DNA from: Ridgeia piscesae
Lineage: Eukaryota; Annelida; Polychaeta; Sabellida; Siboglinidae
Length of the DNA: 64,000 nucleotides
NCBI GenBank assembly: GCA_025642075.2
Contig: JAODUO010000080.1
Coordinates: forward strand, 124,001-188,000
Reading direction: 5' to 3'
Both the position numbers and the translations under genes were made by a program. The notes beneath the pieces were generated by a model. The model worked only from the letters and a program-made list of their open reading frames with translations, searched no databases and was not told the origin of the DNA. Positions 13,176-27,700 of the stretch are shown one piece after another (the stretch's first letter is position 1; each line of letters opens with the position of its first letter).

Positions 13176-13367
13176 ACGGCATTTTGACGCACGACGGTGT
13201 CACATAATGCTCACACGTAAGTGATAAAAATGTAGGTATATCTACTCCATTTGTATTGAGGACAGGGTATTACACAAATTAACAAGTAAAAGGTATAAGT
13301 TTGAAACAGCCGTCTTTAAATATTCAATTCCTTCAACAGGATACGTTTCATTCGATTTGATAATTTG

Positions 13368-13368
<1 letters not shown>

Positions 13369-13433
<65 letters not shown>
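13369..13433. repeat. (AT)n microsatellite
   Basis: About 65 bp of uninterrupted AT repeat. Confidence 0.97.
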
Positions 13434-13435
<2 letters not shown>

Positions 13436-13837
13436 AACTTTACATGACCATGGGAACAAATAACAAACATACAAATGGATTGGTGGGAAATAGCAGATAA
13501 TTCCTCACTAGGTATCATAAACACGTAAACACTGACACACAGCAGTGCATGAGGCGGCGAAACGGCAGAGGAGAAAGGAGAGTGAGATGTGTAACTTTTC
13601 ACGGCTCCCTTCCAGTTAGGAGCTTCTGCCCACAGCTAGATCTGCAGATCAAGAATGACATACGACAGACCTTTGGAAGACCCCCACCATCGTTTTGAAA
13701 GACCGCTGAAGAGACTACGCCATGTTCATCAGATCAGCCCTTTTTCAACCAGAAGCAACTGGTATGGTGTAGGAGCCAAAATAGTGAAAATTCTTTTTGT
13801 TAATCAGAATACAAATTTACCATAACACACAAAAGTA

Positions 13838-13863
13838 GCGCGCGCGTGCGTGCGTGTGCGTGC

Positions 13864-13910
<47 letters not shown>

Positions 13911-13937
13911 TTTGTTTGTGTGTGTGTGTGTGTGTGT

Positions 13938-14009
<72 letters not shown>

Positions 14010-14013
14010 TGTT
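13838..14013. repeat. (GT)n microsatellite with GCGT start
   Basis: About 175 bp of mainly GT repeat, starting gcgcgcgtgcgtgcgtg and interrupted by a tttttttgttt stretch and a single gg. Potentially Z-DNA forming. Confidence 0.97.
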
Positions 14014-14453
14014 AGCGATCCTTTTTACACTGGTATAGTATTAGACACATTACATCTTGCCAACCATTCGCACACGACCACATTAGCTGACTAAGGATTC
14101 GTTTGCAATGATGCCAATCAAGCAATTGAACAATTAGGTAAGCAGTCAACCACGCTTAAATACATTGTAAGTATTGTCAGCCTGCCAAAAGTGTGAAAAA
14201 CATTATCATCTGGCGTATTTCTTCTTGAACCGCGGGGGATTATTTCATTTAATTGGCTCTAAACAAAAAAAAAAAGGGGTTCAATTTCCCATTTTAAGAA
14301 AAATTTTTTTTTTTCATTTAGTGCTTTCAATCTAGAGTAATTTACATAAAAATAATGTTACTTAACTGCCTTCTTTGGGAAGATCTTTCTGGTCATAATT
14401 AACCTAGTTACTTTGTTTGAATACTTGCCCCAGTACAGCGTGTAATCTGCATG

Positions 14454-14516
14454 GGCGTGCGTGCGTGCGTGCGTGCGTACGTGCGTGTGTGCGTGCGCGT
14501 GCGTGCGTGCGTGCGA
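14454..14516. repeat. (TGCG)n microsatellite
   Basis: About 60 bp of tgcg units with a few tacg and tgtg variants. Confidence 0.95.
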
Positions 14517-16631
14517 TCCTTACTGACGGGCAACAGGAACAATAAGCTTATGCATAACTTTGCTATACAGGTATTGCTGCGAGCCTTTACATTTCGTGTT
14601 TTAGTTATGGTGGCTGTTTGACAGTGATATGACATAGTATATTGCGCAGTAAATGTGATGTCCTTTTTTTGCTTGTAATTAACGCAGCAGATAGCCTCGA
14701 TTACCCATGTTCCGTCAGGTGGCAGCACGTCTAAGGGAAATTAAGATCTGCGCTCGTGACCGCCACGTCGGCCTTACCCCATAACAGGGTAAAGACGCTT
14801 ATTGGATCTCTCAGGTCAAATTCGAAATAAAAAGGAAACAAGTATACCCGTTTTATCGAACAATTCTATATTATAAAACTATTCAAAATTAAACTTATAC
14901 TGAAATATGTCACACACAAAATAAACAAAAATGAAATGTTTACGTTGTTAGTTTTTCATGTCATTTGTTATTTTTGTTTTGTGGATGTTGTATAATTTAA
15001 TTTCGTTATCAAAAGCATACATGCTATATAATACATTAATCTAAATTATCTGTGAACTGATCCAAAACAATAATGCCGTTTGACGGCTTCGATCAGTGAC
15101 ACTACAAAAGGATTACATAAACAAAACACCAGATTTCGGGGAAGTGACGCAGCCGAGCGAGAATCTGTTAAGCCAGATTATGCAGCATAGTGGCATATTC
15201 TTTGTGTATCTTGCCTACTATTGGGATATCTACACAGTTGTTCCACAGGTGGAGCCACAAACTACCAACACTACTGACAGAACACTGCCACAGTACAAAG
15301 GAAGTAATTGGCTTTGATATTATATCTTATCACCAAACTCACAGTAAGCATATAACTTGCAAAAAGACATTAAATTTGATCACAAAATATCACCACTAAA
15401 TTTTCGGTAAATTTGCTATTCTCGTAGGAGTCGTTTATACATGTAGGCCCCTATATCCAACTGATAATTTCAGCGTCCACAATTCAATATCCGGTCTTCT
15501 TCATAGCGAAGTGATGTGTTTTCAAATCATTTTGTGAAGAATATTGTTCCGTCTATAATTATACGCTAAAATAAATGGGGTACTTCGATGATCGTCCCAG
15601 GCCTCACGGGGTACGCGGGAATAAAACATTGGGAACCGCTAGGCTAGACAAACATATGCGTATATATTTTAGAGTATGACAATAATTGGTTGTTTGTTTC
15701 AACACACGCACATTTCACGCGGGTGTGTTTTAAGCAACTGACTAACGGTGCGAATTAAATTATTATTTACCCCAACCACGTGGACTTCCCACTAACATCA
15801 GGACTCAACAACGGATCTGTGTAAATTTGTTCGACCGCGAGACGCGCATTTAACGTAACTTCTTGGGACCATTTTCACTAAGTTAAAGAGCTCTTAAGGA
15901 AAATTCATCCTCAAACTATTTTTTTAATAAATTAAATGATTTTTTCTTCAAAACGCAAATAACCATTAACATGCTACTGAGAACACTATTTCCATTACAC
16001 GCCAGTGACAATGTCCCGTTGGCATATTGTGGTGTTGACAGTTTTCAGGTATTCAAAATCACTTTTAAGGAGGAAAATCAGGTTTAAGAGCTCTTAACAA
16101 CGTTAGGTAATGCGCCCGTGATCTCTACGCCACAACCTATTAACAAAGATGGGGAGTCGTTTTGTAGATGTTTATTTGCCTGAAAGACCACAAATACATA
16201 GAAACACTGGTGGGCAAAACATGAAATAAAAATAACTGATAAATATATAGTATAATACTGTAAATCGTGACACGATATCGTAGTAATACTGATTTGGTGA
16301 ATACTTTGTGACACCGTCGTACAGACCACACGGCGGAGACAAACCTATAATACAGAAACTTCTTATTTTAAACAAATTTTCTAAAGCGTTGCATGATCAC
16401 AGAGAATGCCTACGACCTAAATATTGTATCTAAAATTCAGCTGGTACATAACTAACTTGTCCAACCTATATTTGGCCTTCCGACGATATGTACAACATTT
16501 ATGATAACTATTTTGTGCTTTTGGGGGCTTCTGCCGAATGAAAATAACAAGCAACATGGGGCTAGTTTTATCTGTGTGTGCACATAGATGTTGGTTAATT
16601 CGAAATGGAACAAAAACAGCGGCGAAACGCT

Positions 16632-16827
16632 ATTGCCACGCGAAACTCTGCTACCAGCAATAGCAAAAACACGGGAGCACATCACGTGACAGCTAAAACA
16701 ATGGAATCGACGCAACACATTTGCGAGAATCACGCAGAATCTCGTAAAATTGGTCGGCAGTGACGTCCAGTCGTCATTCTCATCGCATCGTAGCGCCATC
16801 TAGTACCAAGGCCAGTTGCTGATCAGA
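16632..16827 (+). repeat. Duplicated 200-bp CpG-rich block, copy 2
   Basis: Second copy of the block at 12,978-13,175, about 3.65 kb away in direct orientation. It keeps TCACGTGA (16,682-16,689) and TGACGTC (16,761-16,767), and the tail gcatcgtagcgccat. A 145-codon open frame of unknown value (16,861-17,298, plus strand) starts about 30 bp beyond it. Confidence 0.85.
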
Positions 16828-16860
16828 TAGTCCTTAGTAGGATGCGTATTGCGATAGCGG

Positions 16861-17298
16861 TTGCTGAAAAGAGAAAGTATGCGTGTAGGAATCAGACCAC
16901 ATTTGACGACCATCATAACGTTTCCTTCGTTTCTTACTAATCTTGATGAGATAGGTTATGGACAATTTCACAGCATATTTACCCTCCATAGACAGATGTT
17001 GTGTGAGAAATTCGTGAAATTCCCATATCTCAGGCTCCTACAACCTACTTTCAAACCTTACACCCCTTCATTTCTGCTGAACCACCTACGGATTGCCCCT
17101 GATTACATCACCAAGCAAAATGACAACTGTATTAATGACAGCTGTCATAATTTGACAGCTCTGATGCCACGCTGCACAAAAACATCATTTCTAATCACTC
17201 CACACTACATATGTCCTCGCAGAAATTCAGACAATTATTGCCTTAGTTCCTCAACAGTAGCTGGAGTAAAGAAGAAAGTAGGGAATTTATTAGCGTAG
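16861..17298 (+). CDS. Doubtful 145-residue open frame
   Basis: One of the longer frames here that does not come from a simple repeat. It starts MLKRESMRVGIRPHLTTI and has no domain, signal peptide or membrane segment that I recognise. It lies just downstream of the second copy of the duplicated CpG-rich block, which could hold a promoter. No splice sites or codon bias clearly support it, and a chance frame is more likely than a gene. Confidence 0.12.
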   Translation: MLKRESMRVGIRPHLTTIITFPSFLTNLDEIGYGQFHSIFTLHRQMLCEKFVKFPYLRLLQPTFKPYTPSFLLNHLRIAPDYITKQNDNCINDSCHNLTALMPRCTKTSFLITPHYICPRRNSDNYCLSSSTVAGVKKKVGNLLA

Positions 17299-17827
17299 GT
17301 TGAACGTTTACATTATTTAACACATGAACTGGAAACGAAGGCAGTGTAAGGATGATTTTAATGATAACTTAATGAATTATATTTTGGCAGAGATGGAGCA
17401 ACCCGTCTATATAAATGTTACATCTAACGTAACGTATGCTTGTACGTAGGCCTATGTTATCATTAGCCATCGATTCAGTTATTTAATGCCTTACGTAGTG
17501 ACACGTTACGCCATATGTTGGAACTTTACACGAATCAGGGCCCAAACTTAGAAATGGGTTGGTGGGGTGCAGCAAAGCATACGTCACTATGATAGCCATG
17601 TCCACACAGACACAGCCTCTACACCATGGCCTATCGGAGAGTGACGCTGCGATCACGTGATTTTACGTAATAAAAACAATCGCAACGCCCGTGACACGGC
17701 GATTGCGTATGTGTTGTAATGACGCGGAAAATTAAGTGATATTCAGGGCGTTTTATTTTTATTTAGCACTTCCGCAAGTCTTTCACTTTCACCCCATCGA
17801 TTAACCTTAATTACTGTTCAATCAGAA

Positions 17828-18598
17828 GGGTCTAGGTCCATTATAGCTACTTCCCGTTATAGCTACATTTTTTTCCCGTTTTAGCTACTCGTTAAGTTTG
17901 ACAGGCAAACTAGTCCCGTTATAGCTACTTATTTAATTACACAATTCAGGAGGGACTGAAAGGATCCATTAATATTTAGTTAAGTAAAATTGTAATGATA
18001 TGATATGTATTGAAGGTATGTATGTAATGTATGATGTATAAAGTATGTATGTATTATGTATTTGTAGGCATTATGTCAAATAATAAAAGTAATGTAATGT
18101 AGTTTGTATTTTTATAATATTTGGTATTTTTATATCATATCTATCATACTAATTTTTATCAATTCATCAGACATTCAAAACCATGTGATTTCTTAATCTT
18201 ATCCATATGCTTGAATTTTCCAAATGTTTACTGTTAAAAATATTATTGATTGTATTTTTTTTATATTATAATATTACTATAATATTTTATATCAATAGAC
18301 ATTCCACATGTCCATGGTGATTTTACATATCAAGCCATGTTCAAATTATCGTTAAAATTATCACTTGACTTTGTTGACATTTCTCAGTGGGACACACTTA
18401 TATCAAAGCCGTCCACCCTCATGGACATCAGCTGGATGGAGATGTCAATAGTTAATGCTCCCTTATCTTGTTACATTGTAAAATGGAGCCATAGAAAAGT
18501 AGCTATAACGGGACTAGTTCAACTGTCAAACTTAATTAGTAGCTATAACGGGAATAAAAAGTAGCTATAACGGGAAGTAGCTATAACGGGAAGACACC
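17828..18598. mobile_element. Non-autonomous DNA transposon with iterated-motif inverted ends
   Basis: A 771-bp element flanked by an exact 7-bp direct repeat, ATCAGAA (17,821-17,827 and 18,599-18,605). Its ends (17,828-17,930 and 18,497-18,598) form an inverted repeat of about 100 bp. Each end has four copies of the 14-bp motif CCCGTTATAGCTAC or a variant: 17,837-17,850 (degenerate), 17,853-17,866, 17,875-17,888 and 17,915-17,928 on the left; the reverse complement at 18,499-18,512, 18,539-18,552, 18,561-18,574 and 18,577-18,590 on the right. The AT-rich middle has no transposase. I do not recognise the family. Confidence 0.88.
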
Positions 18599-18605
18599 AT
18601 CAGAA

Positions 18606-20551
<1,946 letters not shown>

Positions 20552-21293
20552 AATTTAGTAATATGATGGGTATCCACTAAAGAATGATACGCTGGGTTCC
20601 CATGTTTGTTGACGTCAAACAGTGCATGATTATTGCAAGACTTCACCTTATAACAATATACCAAGGATCGCAAAATTAACACTTTGCGTATCATTTCATT
20701 GATAATACATGCAAAATGTCATGATTTTCAACGAGCATGGGAATCCTGATGTGATGAATCTAGACGATGGACCAAGAGGGGTGGACATGATGGACAACTT
20801 ACCCGCCAGTTGGATGTCCGCTCCGGACGCAGATAGCGGACGGCGTAACCTTTGAAATGTAGGTCTACAAGAACGCCACGTTCGTTATAGGATCAGCAGT
20901 AATCGACCATTGTTACAATAACAACACATCGAAAATACGTATTTATTTTAACCAAGCAAATAGTGTTAACTTGTCAAATAGTTTATGCAATAAATGTGCA
21001 AGTACGTGGGTACTTTAATGTTTATCCAGCTTGACTGCGTATGTTCTCCAATAAGCTTACTGCCGATGATACGAGGTGACACTAAAATTTTCAGATGCAA
21101 TCCTGTCACAGGTATATCTACCAGACGGTGGCACAGTTCAATGTTCCGTTTGCGCACTACAATTCCGAAATCCTAACATCAATGCAATTTTATACTAAAC
21201 ATTATCCTCTTCAAGAGCGTTATCATCTTTATTCCCGCAAAGAGGAGAAACTGGTTTCCATCTACATTACTGCGGGCGAAATGTTTGCATTAC

Positions 21294-21379
21294 CTTCATC
21301 GGCGCTGATCTGCGGCAGACGGATATTGAACCTTTCTGGGCTACGGTTGAGGAACTCCGACCACTGAAGGCGTGTTCTC
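21294..21379 (-). CDS. Candidate exon of an unrecognised minus-strand gene
   Basis: An 86-nt segment on the minus strand follows a pyrimidine-rich acceptor (gtcctggttgcag) and ends at GATGAAG/GTAATG. Its most protein-like frame reads RTRLQWSEFLNRSPERF then NIRLPQISADEG. That frame needs a phase 2 upstream junction, which does not match the phase 0 end of the 24,011-24,072 exon when that one is read as proposed. So there may be missing exons, another frame, or a separate gene. A frame with a hydrophobic stretch upstream (LVAAIVHLLLLCAVSI) has no ATG and is probably intron. Confidence 0.27.
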
Positions 21380-21744
21380 CTGCAACCAGGACAGATCGAT
21401 ACAGCACACAATAGCAGCAAGTGCACAATCGCAGCTACAAGTGTTCCAACGCTCACTTAAGTGAGCCAATAATGGTTGCAGACGGGATCGATACGATCAG
21501 CCGGTCGGATAAATGGCAAAGGCGGTGCTGTGATTTAACGAAGTCGTTCAATCGAACTACAGTGAGGACACACGTACGGCGACGAATTTCAATGTGTTTG
21601 GTAGTAATCGTCGCGACTGGGTGTATGTTCTTGTATATTTCAGAATCTGTCGCGGCCAGCAAGTGCAGCTATCACGGAAACAAGAAATAAGCGTCTTTGC
21701 GAGTAAGACTGGTGGTTTAGAAGGACGGATTACACCGTCTATGT

Positions 21745-21756
21745 TGTCTGCCTGCC

Positions 21757-21805
<49 letters not shown>

Positions 21806-21923
21806 GCCTGCCTGTCTGTCTGCGTGCCTGCGTGCCTGCGTGCCTGCGTGCCCGCGTGCCCGCCTGCCCGCCTGCCCGCCTGCCCGCCCGCCCGCCCGCC
21901 CGCCCGCCCGCCCGCCCGCCCGC
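21745..21923. repeat. Compound tetranucleotide array: TCTG, CCTG/CGTG, CCCG
   Basis: Going along the plus strand the unit changes from TCTG, through CCTG and CGTG, to CCTG/CCCG and then pure CCCG. The whole runs about 178 bp. The long frames over it on both strands are artefacts. Confidence 0.95.
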
Positions 21924-22763
21924 ACATGTTCCTATAATCCGTCGTGACGTGCAGCTGTCAATATATATCGACCAGCTTCCGAGTTAATGAGTGCCGCAGA
22001 CTGCAGCCAAGTGGGTGCTACTTACTACTAGACGAGGATGATAGAGGAGGTTTGGGATATACATACGCTGTCGCCCTATGAGGTTTCTGCGCCGGTTGGC
22101 AATCTGGCTGAATCATGTTACAAGAATGGTCCTGCTTACGAGAAGTTCACAACTGTCATTACTGGCTGTTTAGTTTGCCCTGTATTGCACCCACTAATGA
22201 ACTCGATGTATTATATATGAAGAACTACCGAACACAACAACGACCATGGCAATAGCAACGCAGGTTTATGATAGACCAAAACGTAACTGCATGTTTAATA
22301 TATATCATAACTTGTTAATCATCGGTCATATTGTCGTTGCGACCATACATAATAATACTCTGTAAACACATCCTGTGTAAGGTAAACAAGAACTAAGCAA
22401 ACTAAGCCGGTCGGATTGTAAGGAGCGAGTTCACCGAACACTGAATACGTTCCTGTTCTTATGTCTATAACGCTGAATCTCACCTATATCGCAATATGGG
22501 ATTCTCAAGGATAATCCGTGACTTTATGATTCAACCAGAACAAAAGACCAAAACGGGGTCGCAGCGCTGTCGTTGAGGCGACAACCTACCGCTTGTTGCG
22601 TAAATGTCGATCAGGTCGACTGACCTGCCGACGACTCAGTAAGACCACAACACATTCTCCGCCGGACTGCTTTCTCGATGCATTTAATAAAAACAATTCT
22701 GGCCAAGACAAACTCATTCTACCTCAAGTCTGACTATGTTAAACGTGAATAAAAACATTAAAA

Positions 22764-22907
22764 TGTAAAGGCAAGTTTTTATACCGCTGTATCTAGTCCT
22801 TCAGATTGCTTCGTTGCGCTTTACACATTACTCTCTGGCAGATAGGTTCAACTGATCAACATATCGATTTCTCTCGGAAGCATTCAACCACGCTGCATAT
22901 GATGCGC
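22764..22907 (-). mobile_element. SINE 3' fragment, inverted
   Basis: Read on the minus strand this matches the 3' half of the SINE at 5,895-6,222 in order: the gcatatg and gaatgcttccgagag stretch, ctgccagagagtaa, tgtaaagcgc, and tataaaaacttgccttta. The tRNA-derived head is missing. Such 5' truncation is common. Confidence 0.65.
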
Positions 22908-23180
22908 GAGGATATTTTTTCAAACAATGTCCACATCCCCTATTGTCTGTTAAGACGCGTTCGCTGATATGCTTGGTCATAGTCTGGGTTTGATGCAACC
23001 ACGTGAAATAAAATGTGGCTACAAATTAACAGAAGATAATTTTATGTAGGGCCTATGCATTTTCATAAAGTAGTATCAGGCGAGTTAAAAAATTATCAGG
23101 TGGACATGGATGCATTCTTTCCAAAGAAGTGGACATGTTGTTTTAATGAACATATCTGCCTGACGATGAAGTACATGTAA

Positions 23181-23217
23181 CGCGCTTGTATACTGGATAT
23201 AAGAACAAGCCTTTACC
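23181..23217 (+). mobile_element. Short SINE tail fragment
   Basis: Only the last part of the SINE is seen: cgcgcttgtatactgg followed by ataagaacaagcctttac. It matches the 3' end of the element at 5,895-6,222. Confidence 0.4.
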
Positions 23218-24010
23218 ATTACATGCCGCAGGCTAGGTATCACAAAGTAGGCGGGAAAAGGCGTGACGAAAGCAATTCCACATACAATGGCTGACTCTAT
23301 GGAGATTAATTTTGCTAACCTTGGCGAAGAGACACAGCCAGGCACAGTGTAAATAAACGGCTCTGTTGTAATTGTAATGTCTATACATTCTACTTTGCAG
23401 CGCTGTTCATAATATCCAAACAATCAATCCCACTTACTTAAGCTCGTCAGGTGTCGTGTAGTATCTGTGCATTTGGCGTCCAATTTCGGTGATGCCCTGC
23501 AGACAGATTAAATAGGAACTTATAAGCCGTGACCAAACTACACGTGTGACGTTAGGCTATCGTATATGGGTTTTTACCTTAAATAAATGTATTCGTATTC
23601 ATATAGAACTGGAATGGTCGTTTCGTGAATCAGGTGTAAGCCAAAAATGCGTAGAGAAATTATATTTCAAAATCACTGTTTACCAAAAAGCTGTCGAAAT
23701 CCCATACGCTGGTGGGGCGGGACATGACAGCAGGAGTTTGTATGCGTATGTTCGTGACCATATAATTGGTAGGCCTACATCACGTCGCAATATTTGCGTT
23801 GATCAACGAACATGTCCACCACGTAGCAGTATTTTCTTTGATCATTGACTATATTTAAGTCAGACAAATTTACTTAATAAATCACATTGATCATATACTA
23901 TATTTAGTAACTATTCCGGTTACTCAATTGTTGTTCTGAGGACTGGAGCAGTCGAACCGTTGACGCCATGTCCTTGGTTCGCCGCGCGGTGAGGGAGGAT
24001 GGTAACTCAC

Positions 24011-24072
24011 CGAGCAAGAGAGTCTGCGGCCCGGTAACGAGAACAGCGTGGTCGTCGCATTGCGGAACTCGG
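24011..24072 (-). CDS. Candidate internal exon, same unrecognised gene
   Basis: A 62-nt segment on the minus strand lies between a good acceptor (cgttctctgttgtag) and a strong donor (CTCG/GTGAGT). Joined to the exon ending at 28,120 it gives an Ala at the junction and then EFRNATTTLFSLPGRRLSCS, ending in phase 0. The other two frames are also open across this short segment, so the reading frame rests on the phase match. The implied intron is about 4 kb. No family was recognised. Confidence 0.33.
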
Positions 24073-24240
24073 CTACAACAGAGAACGCAACGAGCGTAAA
24101 CATTTTGGCTCGCATCTGAATCATTAACTTGAAATGCAATATAAGACCCATAGAGATCCGTATTGAATTCAACATTGCCTAAGCTTTCCATGGCGTTCAT
24201 ATTTTCAACGATTGTCACCAGTATATCATGCCACATAAGA

Positions 24241-24295
24241 TGTTTGTATGTAGTCCAATTGCGTATATTATACGCAATTGGACTACGTACAAACA
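24241..24295. repeat. 26-bp-arm palindrome
   Basis: Left arm 24,241-24,266 and right arm 24,270-24,295 are inverted copies with one mismatch and a 3-bp spacer. The core reads agtccaattgcgtat att atacgcaattggact. It is not part of a simple repeat. Confidence 0.9.
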
Positions 24296-24629
24296 TACAA
24301 CACAATGTGAAATAACAGTTGATGGAAATACTTGGCGCACACGTAATTGTTTTCGGCGCTACTTTTTTAATTGGCGGTGGGCGTCATCGGTATAACATTT
24401 GCCTGACCACATATCACGCCAATTTGACGAGTTTTCAAGAATCTTCCAAGTATAAACAATTATTAATCTTCGACTGCTGTAAGTTTGTAATAAAATTTCA
24501 TACCCGTATGCTTGACACAAAATCAAATTTAATTCAGCACCTTGATGCAACGTTAATGACTGTATTCACCCACCAAGTCCCGGCTAATAGGTACGTTTTT
24601 GTATAGCGCCGTATTCAAACGCTAAGACA

Positions 24630-24750
24630 ATTCTTCTACATATTTCGTATCGCTTTACACTTTACTCCGTCGCAGATCTCTTTAATCGAACACTATTGAA
24701 ACTAAGCTGGGGAACATTCAGCCACGTTGCAAATATATACGCGAAAACAA
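24630..24750 (-). mobile_element. SINE 3' fragment, inverted, diverged
   Basis: Read on the minus strand it shows gctgaatgttccccag, gatctgcgacggagtaaag and tgtaaagcgatacgaaa, which follow the same order as the SINE at 5,895-6,222. It is more diverged than the 22,764-22,907 copy and lacks the head. Confidence 0.5.
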
Positions 24751-27700
24751 CGCATACACAGTAACGCACATGCGCCGTCTCTTGTCATATACTCGTATAG
24801 CTGAGTGAGCTAGAGCAACGTAGAGCGAACGAACTTGTCGATGGTCCGAAACGGCAGCAAGAGGATTCGAGCATGGAATATATCGATGGTGTCCGAGTTT
24901 TTTTAACTATTGCGTACGAAGAATTCACACAATGCGGCATATCCACCGTAGAGCAATTACTTCGGTATAATATCAGATTTCAACTGGACCGAGACCTTTC
25001 ATAATATGCTTCGTGGCTGTAACTGTCATGGTTGATTTTTCTCGCATTTTGTCCCAGTAGCCTACGAAAACACACGGACCGTTGATTATCCACACGGGTT
25101 ACAAAAGCCCTTTTTAGTAAAAGAGTTGATGCATATGTCCTATTGAACACTGACCAATAAGTCGCTAACGTTGTACTGTTCGCGATATCAAAGTCTCGCC
25201 GAATTGGCATTATAATCAGTGAATGGCAGAATGTTCCACTCGCGTATCGGATAACGTGTTTTTACACAGGACACATATTGGTATAGTCGTGAATGATAGT
25301 CCGCAGGACCGCTTGGTGTTTTGGCAAACAATGAACAGTTGTCGGTATGATTAGCGTGTGACACGTATATAAAAGACGCAGTCGAAATACACCAACTGTG
25401 CACACTGCATGGTTATGTCGGGCCTAGACGGACCTATTCTACCAGTGTGTGGGTGACGATGTATGGTGCATTCATGTGGTTGAACGTGTCTCACCACACA
25501 AAGCACAGTTCAACGCGCGTGTCTAAGCCGCTGCAATTATTAGTCTTCGTCTGAGGCCGCGATATGAGCGTTGACCGCATAATACCTGCACTGTAAGACG
25601 ATAAGATACACATGTATTGGTGGCCTTGATCACCGTGTACAATTCTTCTACATGTGCACAACTGTTGGACTTTTCACATCGAACAATCTTACAAACTCGT
25701 GCAACAAGTCCCAATGCCGCTACACACTCACACTATTTCAACTTGCCACGTTGTGTGTGTGTTACATTCCTGTTCCTCCCTCTCATTCATAGTGATATTT
25801 CACTCGTCTTTGCAATCCACTGAATTCGACATTTTGTTCTTCTGTGTGTCTTGGTACTTATTTAAGTAAATATGCTTTTGCTACAATCGCCAGAAAAAAA
25901 CCAGACTTCCGATTATCCATTATAGGCTTTGGTGTTAAGTCTTATAAACGACACTGTTTGTTCATAGCCTACAGTAATCATACTACGTAGTTTGCCATCG
26001 TGTTTTACACCTTACAACGAAAAACAGCCAATTAACATTGAAACTTTGAAGACCTATTTGCGAATATCATATTACGTCCTTGCAACCACTGATGGTTTGA
26101 TTCAATATATCCCGCAATCGAGCCTGCTGTATTGTTTGTTCGACTTTATGTCGACACGGAGCTACATAATGCATCGAGAACTTGTAACGTGATTAATTAC
26201 GTGTTGAATGATTGGCGTTGTATGCAACAGAGCATTAATGCATTGTGTATTTACATAAGGGGCGAGACATAATGACATTAATGTTACCACACAAGGCAGC
26301 TATCCATTCGAGTCGCATACGTTCTCACAGTTTGCGCAATTATATATTCCAGTTGCTTAAATATCCAAATACAGTCTGGAAAGAGTTAATTTTCTCTTAA
26401 TAATGTACTAAATGTTAACTACATTTACATTTTACGAACCGCAGACATGGTTAATCAAGTTGAATATATAAATCGATAGGTAATAAACGAAAAACACGAA
26501 GATCGTGAAGAATAAAGCGTGAATCCTACATTATATAGAGCTCAGTGATTAGTGTGAATATTAACAGTACTTCGACTTCATGACCAGTGTTCAATTGATT
26601 CGGAAAATACGTTTATTAATCACGACTTCAGGATTCCAGATCAACAACTTACGACATCGAAGGTCTATTATCACGCCAAGCGGAAACCGTGTCATTATGT
26701 AGTGCGTGCACGTAACTTGCGACGGCATATATTACTTATGTGTTCACTCCGCCAAGTGTCGAACCTTTTGTCCAGTCAAACACACCTACACGCAGAATGA
26801 TGTCCCTCGAGCTTTCTATTGTTCACAGGCCTATTGCAACAGTAACGGTATACTGTCCACACGCAACCAAGGGCTTCGAATTCGATAACGCTATCATGTT
26901 TTATTTATTGTCTGGTGTCACGCGAGTAGGCCTATAGTGATAGCTTCGTCTACAATGCATTGAATGCGGAGATATGTCGGTATAAGGCCACAGACTAGTT
27001 CTGGTGAATACTGATTTTCCGATCTTGACAATGGCAAAGGGAACGAATGAGAAAAACATTGGGTAAATGATACAAATTGCGTAAACTTGAACAGCTACAC
27101 TTGGAAGAAACATTGGAGAATTCTATGAACATTCGTTAAAAATATGTAAGCTTTGCAAATACATCGCAAATGGTACCAGAACGGACACGCAAATATATCA
27201 GCCTGGGGACAAATATTGACACCAGCAGACTCTTGCATATAAAACTGTTTGTTCGTCGGGTAGATACTATACTAGATACAGTCTGGCACATTACACGTAA
27301 GATAATGCAAACTATCCCATATATAGAATGCTTAACAGACAGGTGAGGAAGAACCATCGTCCCTGATGTCATATTGTCAATAATTACGATGTCTTGGGAA
27401 TTATGTGGGAATAACTAAAATTATAATATCGTATTCGTTATGTGAATTATGATTGTGAATACAACATCCGTTCACGTGAGCTACCAACAATTCTTCAAAA
27501 CTGTACCAAATCAAAAGATATGCAACATTTATTTGCGACGAACCCATCGTTCGCCGGTGAAAAGAGTATTGGTCAAGTTTCTGTGACTATAGCCTACATT
27601 GTGTTTGCTGAAGTCAATTTGCAATGATTGCATAAACATTTTGCAAAATTTAGTGTCATGTTTCTTGATCTCTTTATTTCCTCAGTAACGAACGAACGTC

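Noticed and set aside
15620..15652. A hAT-type 3' end (cattgggaaccgct)
   Set aside because: No matching 5' end or target duplication was found.
21380..21456. Apparent signal peptide (LVAAIVHLLLLCAVSI) upstream of the 21,294-21,379 segment
   Set aside because: The frame has no ATG, is preceded by a stop, and the sequence is a pyrimidine-rich tract ending in an acceptor.
21557..21947. Frames rich in AGGR, DRQT or CLSV repeats
   Set aside because: They are produced by the compound tetranucleotide array at 21,745-21,923.
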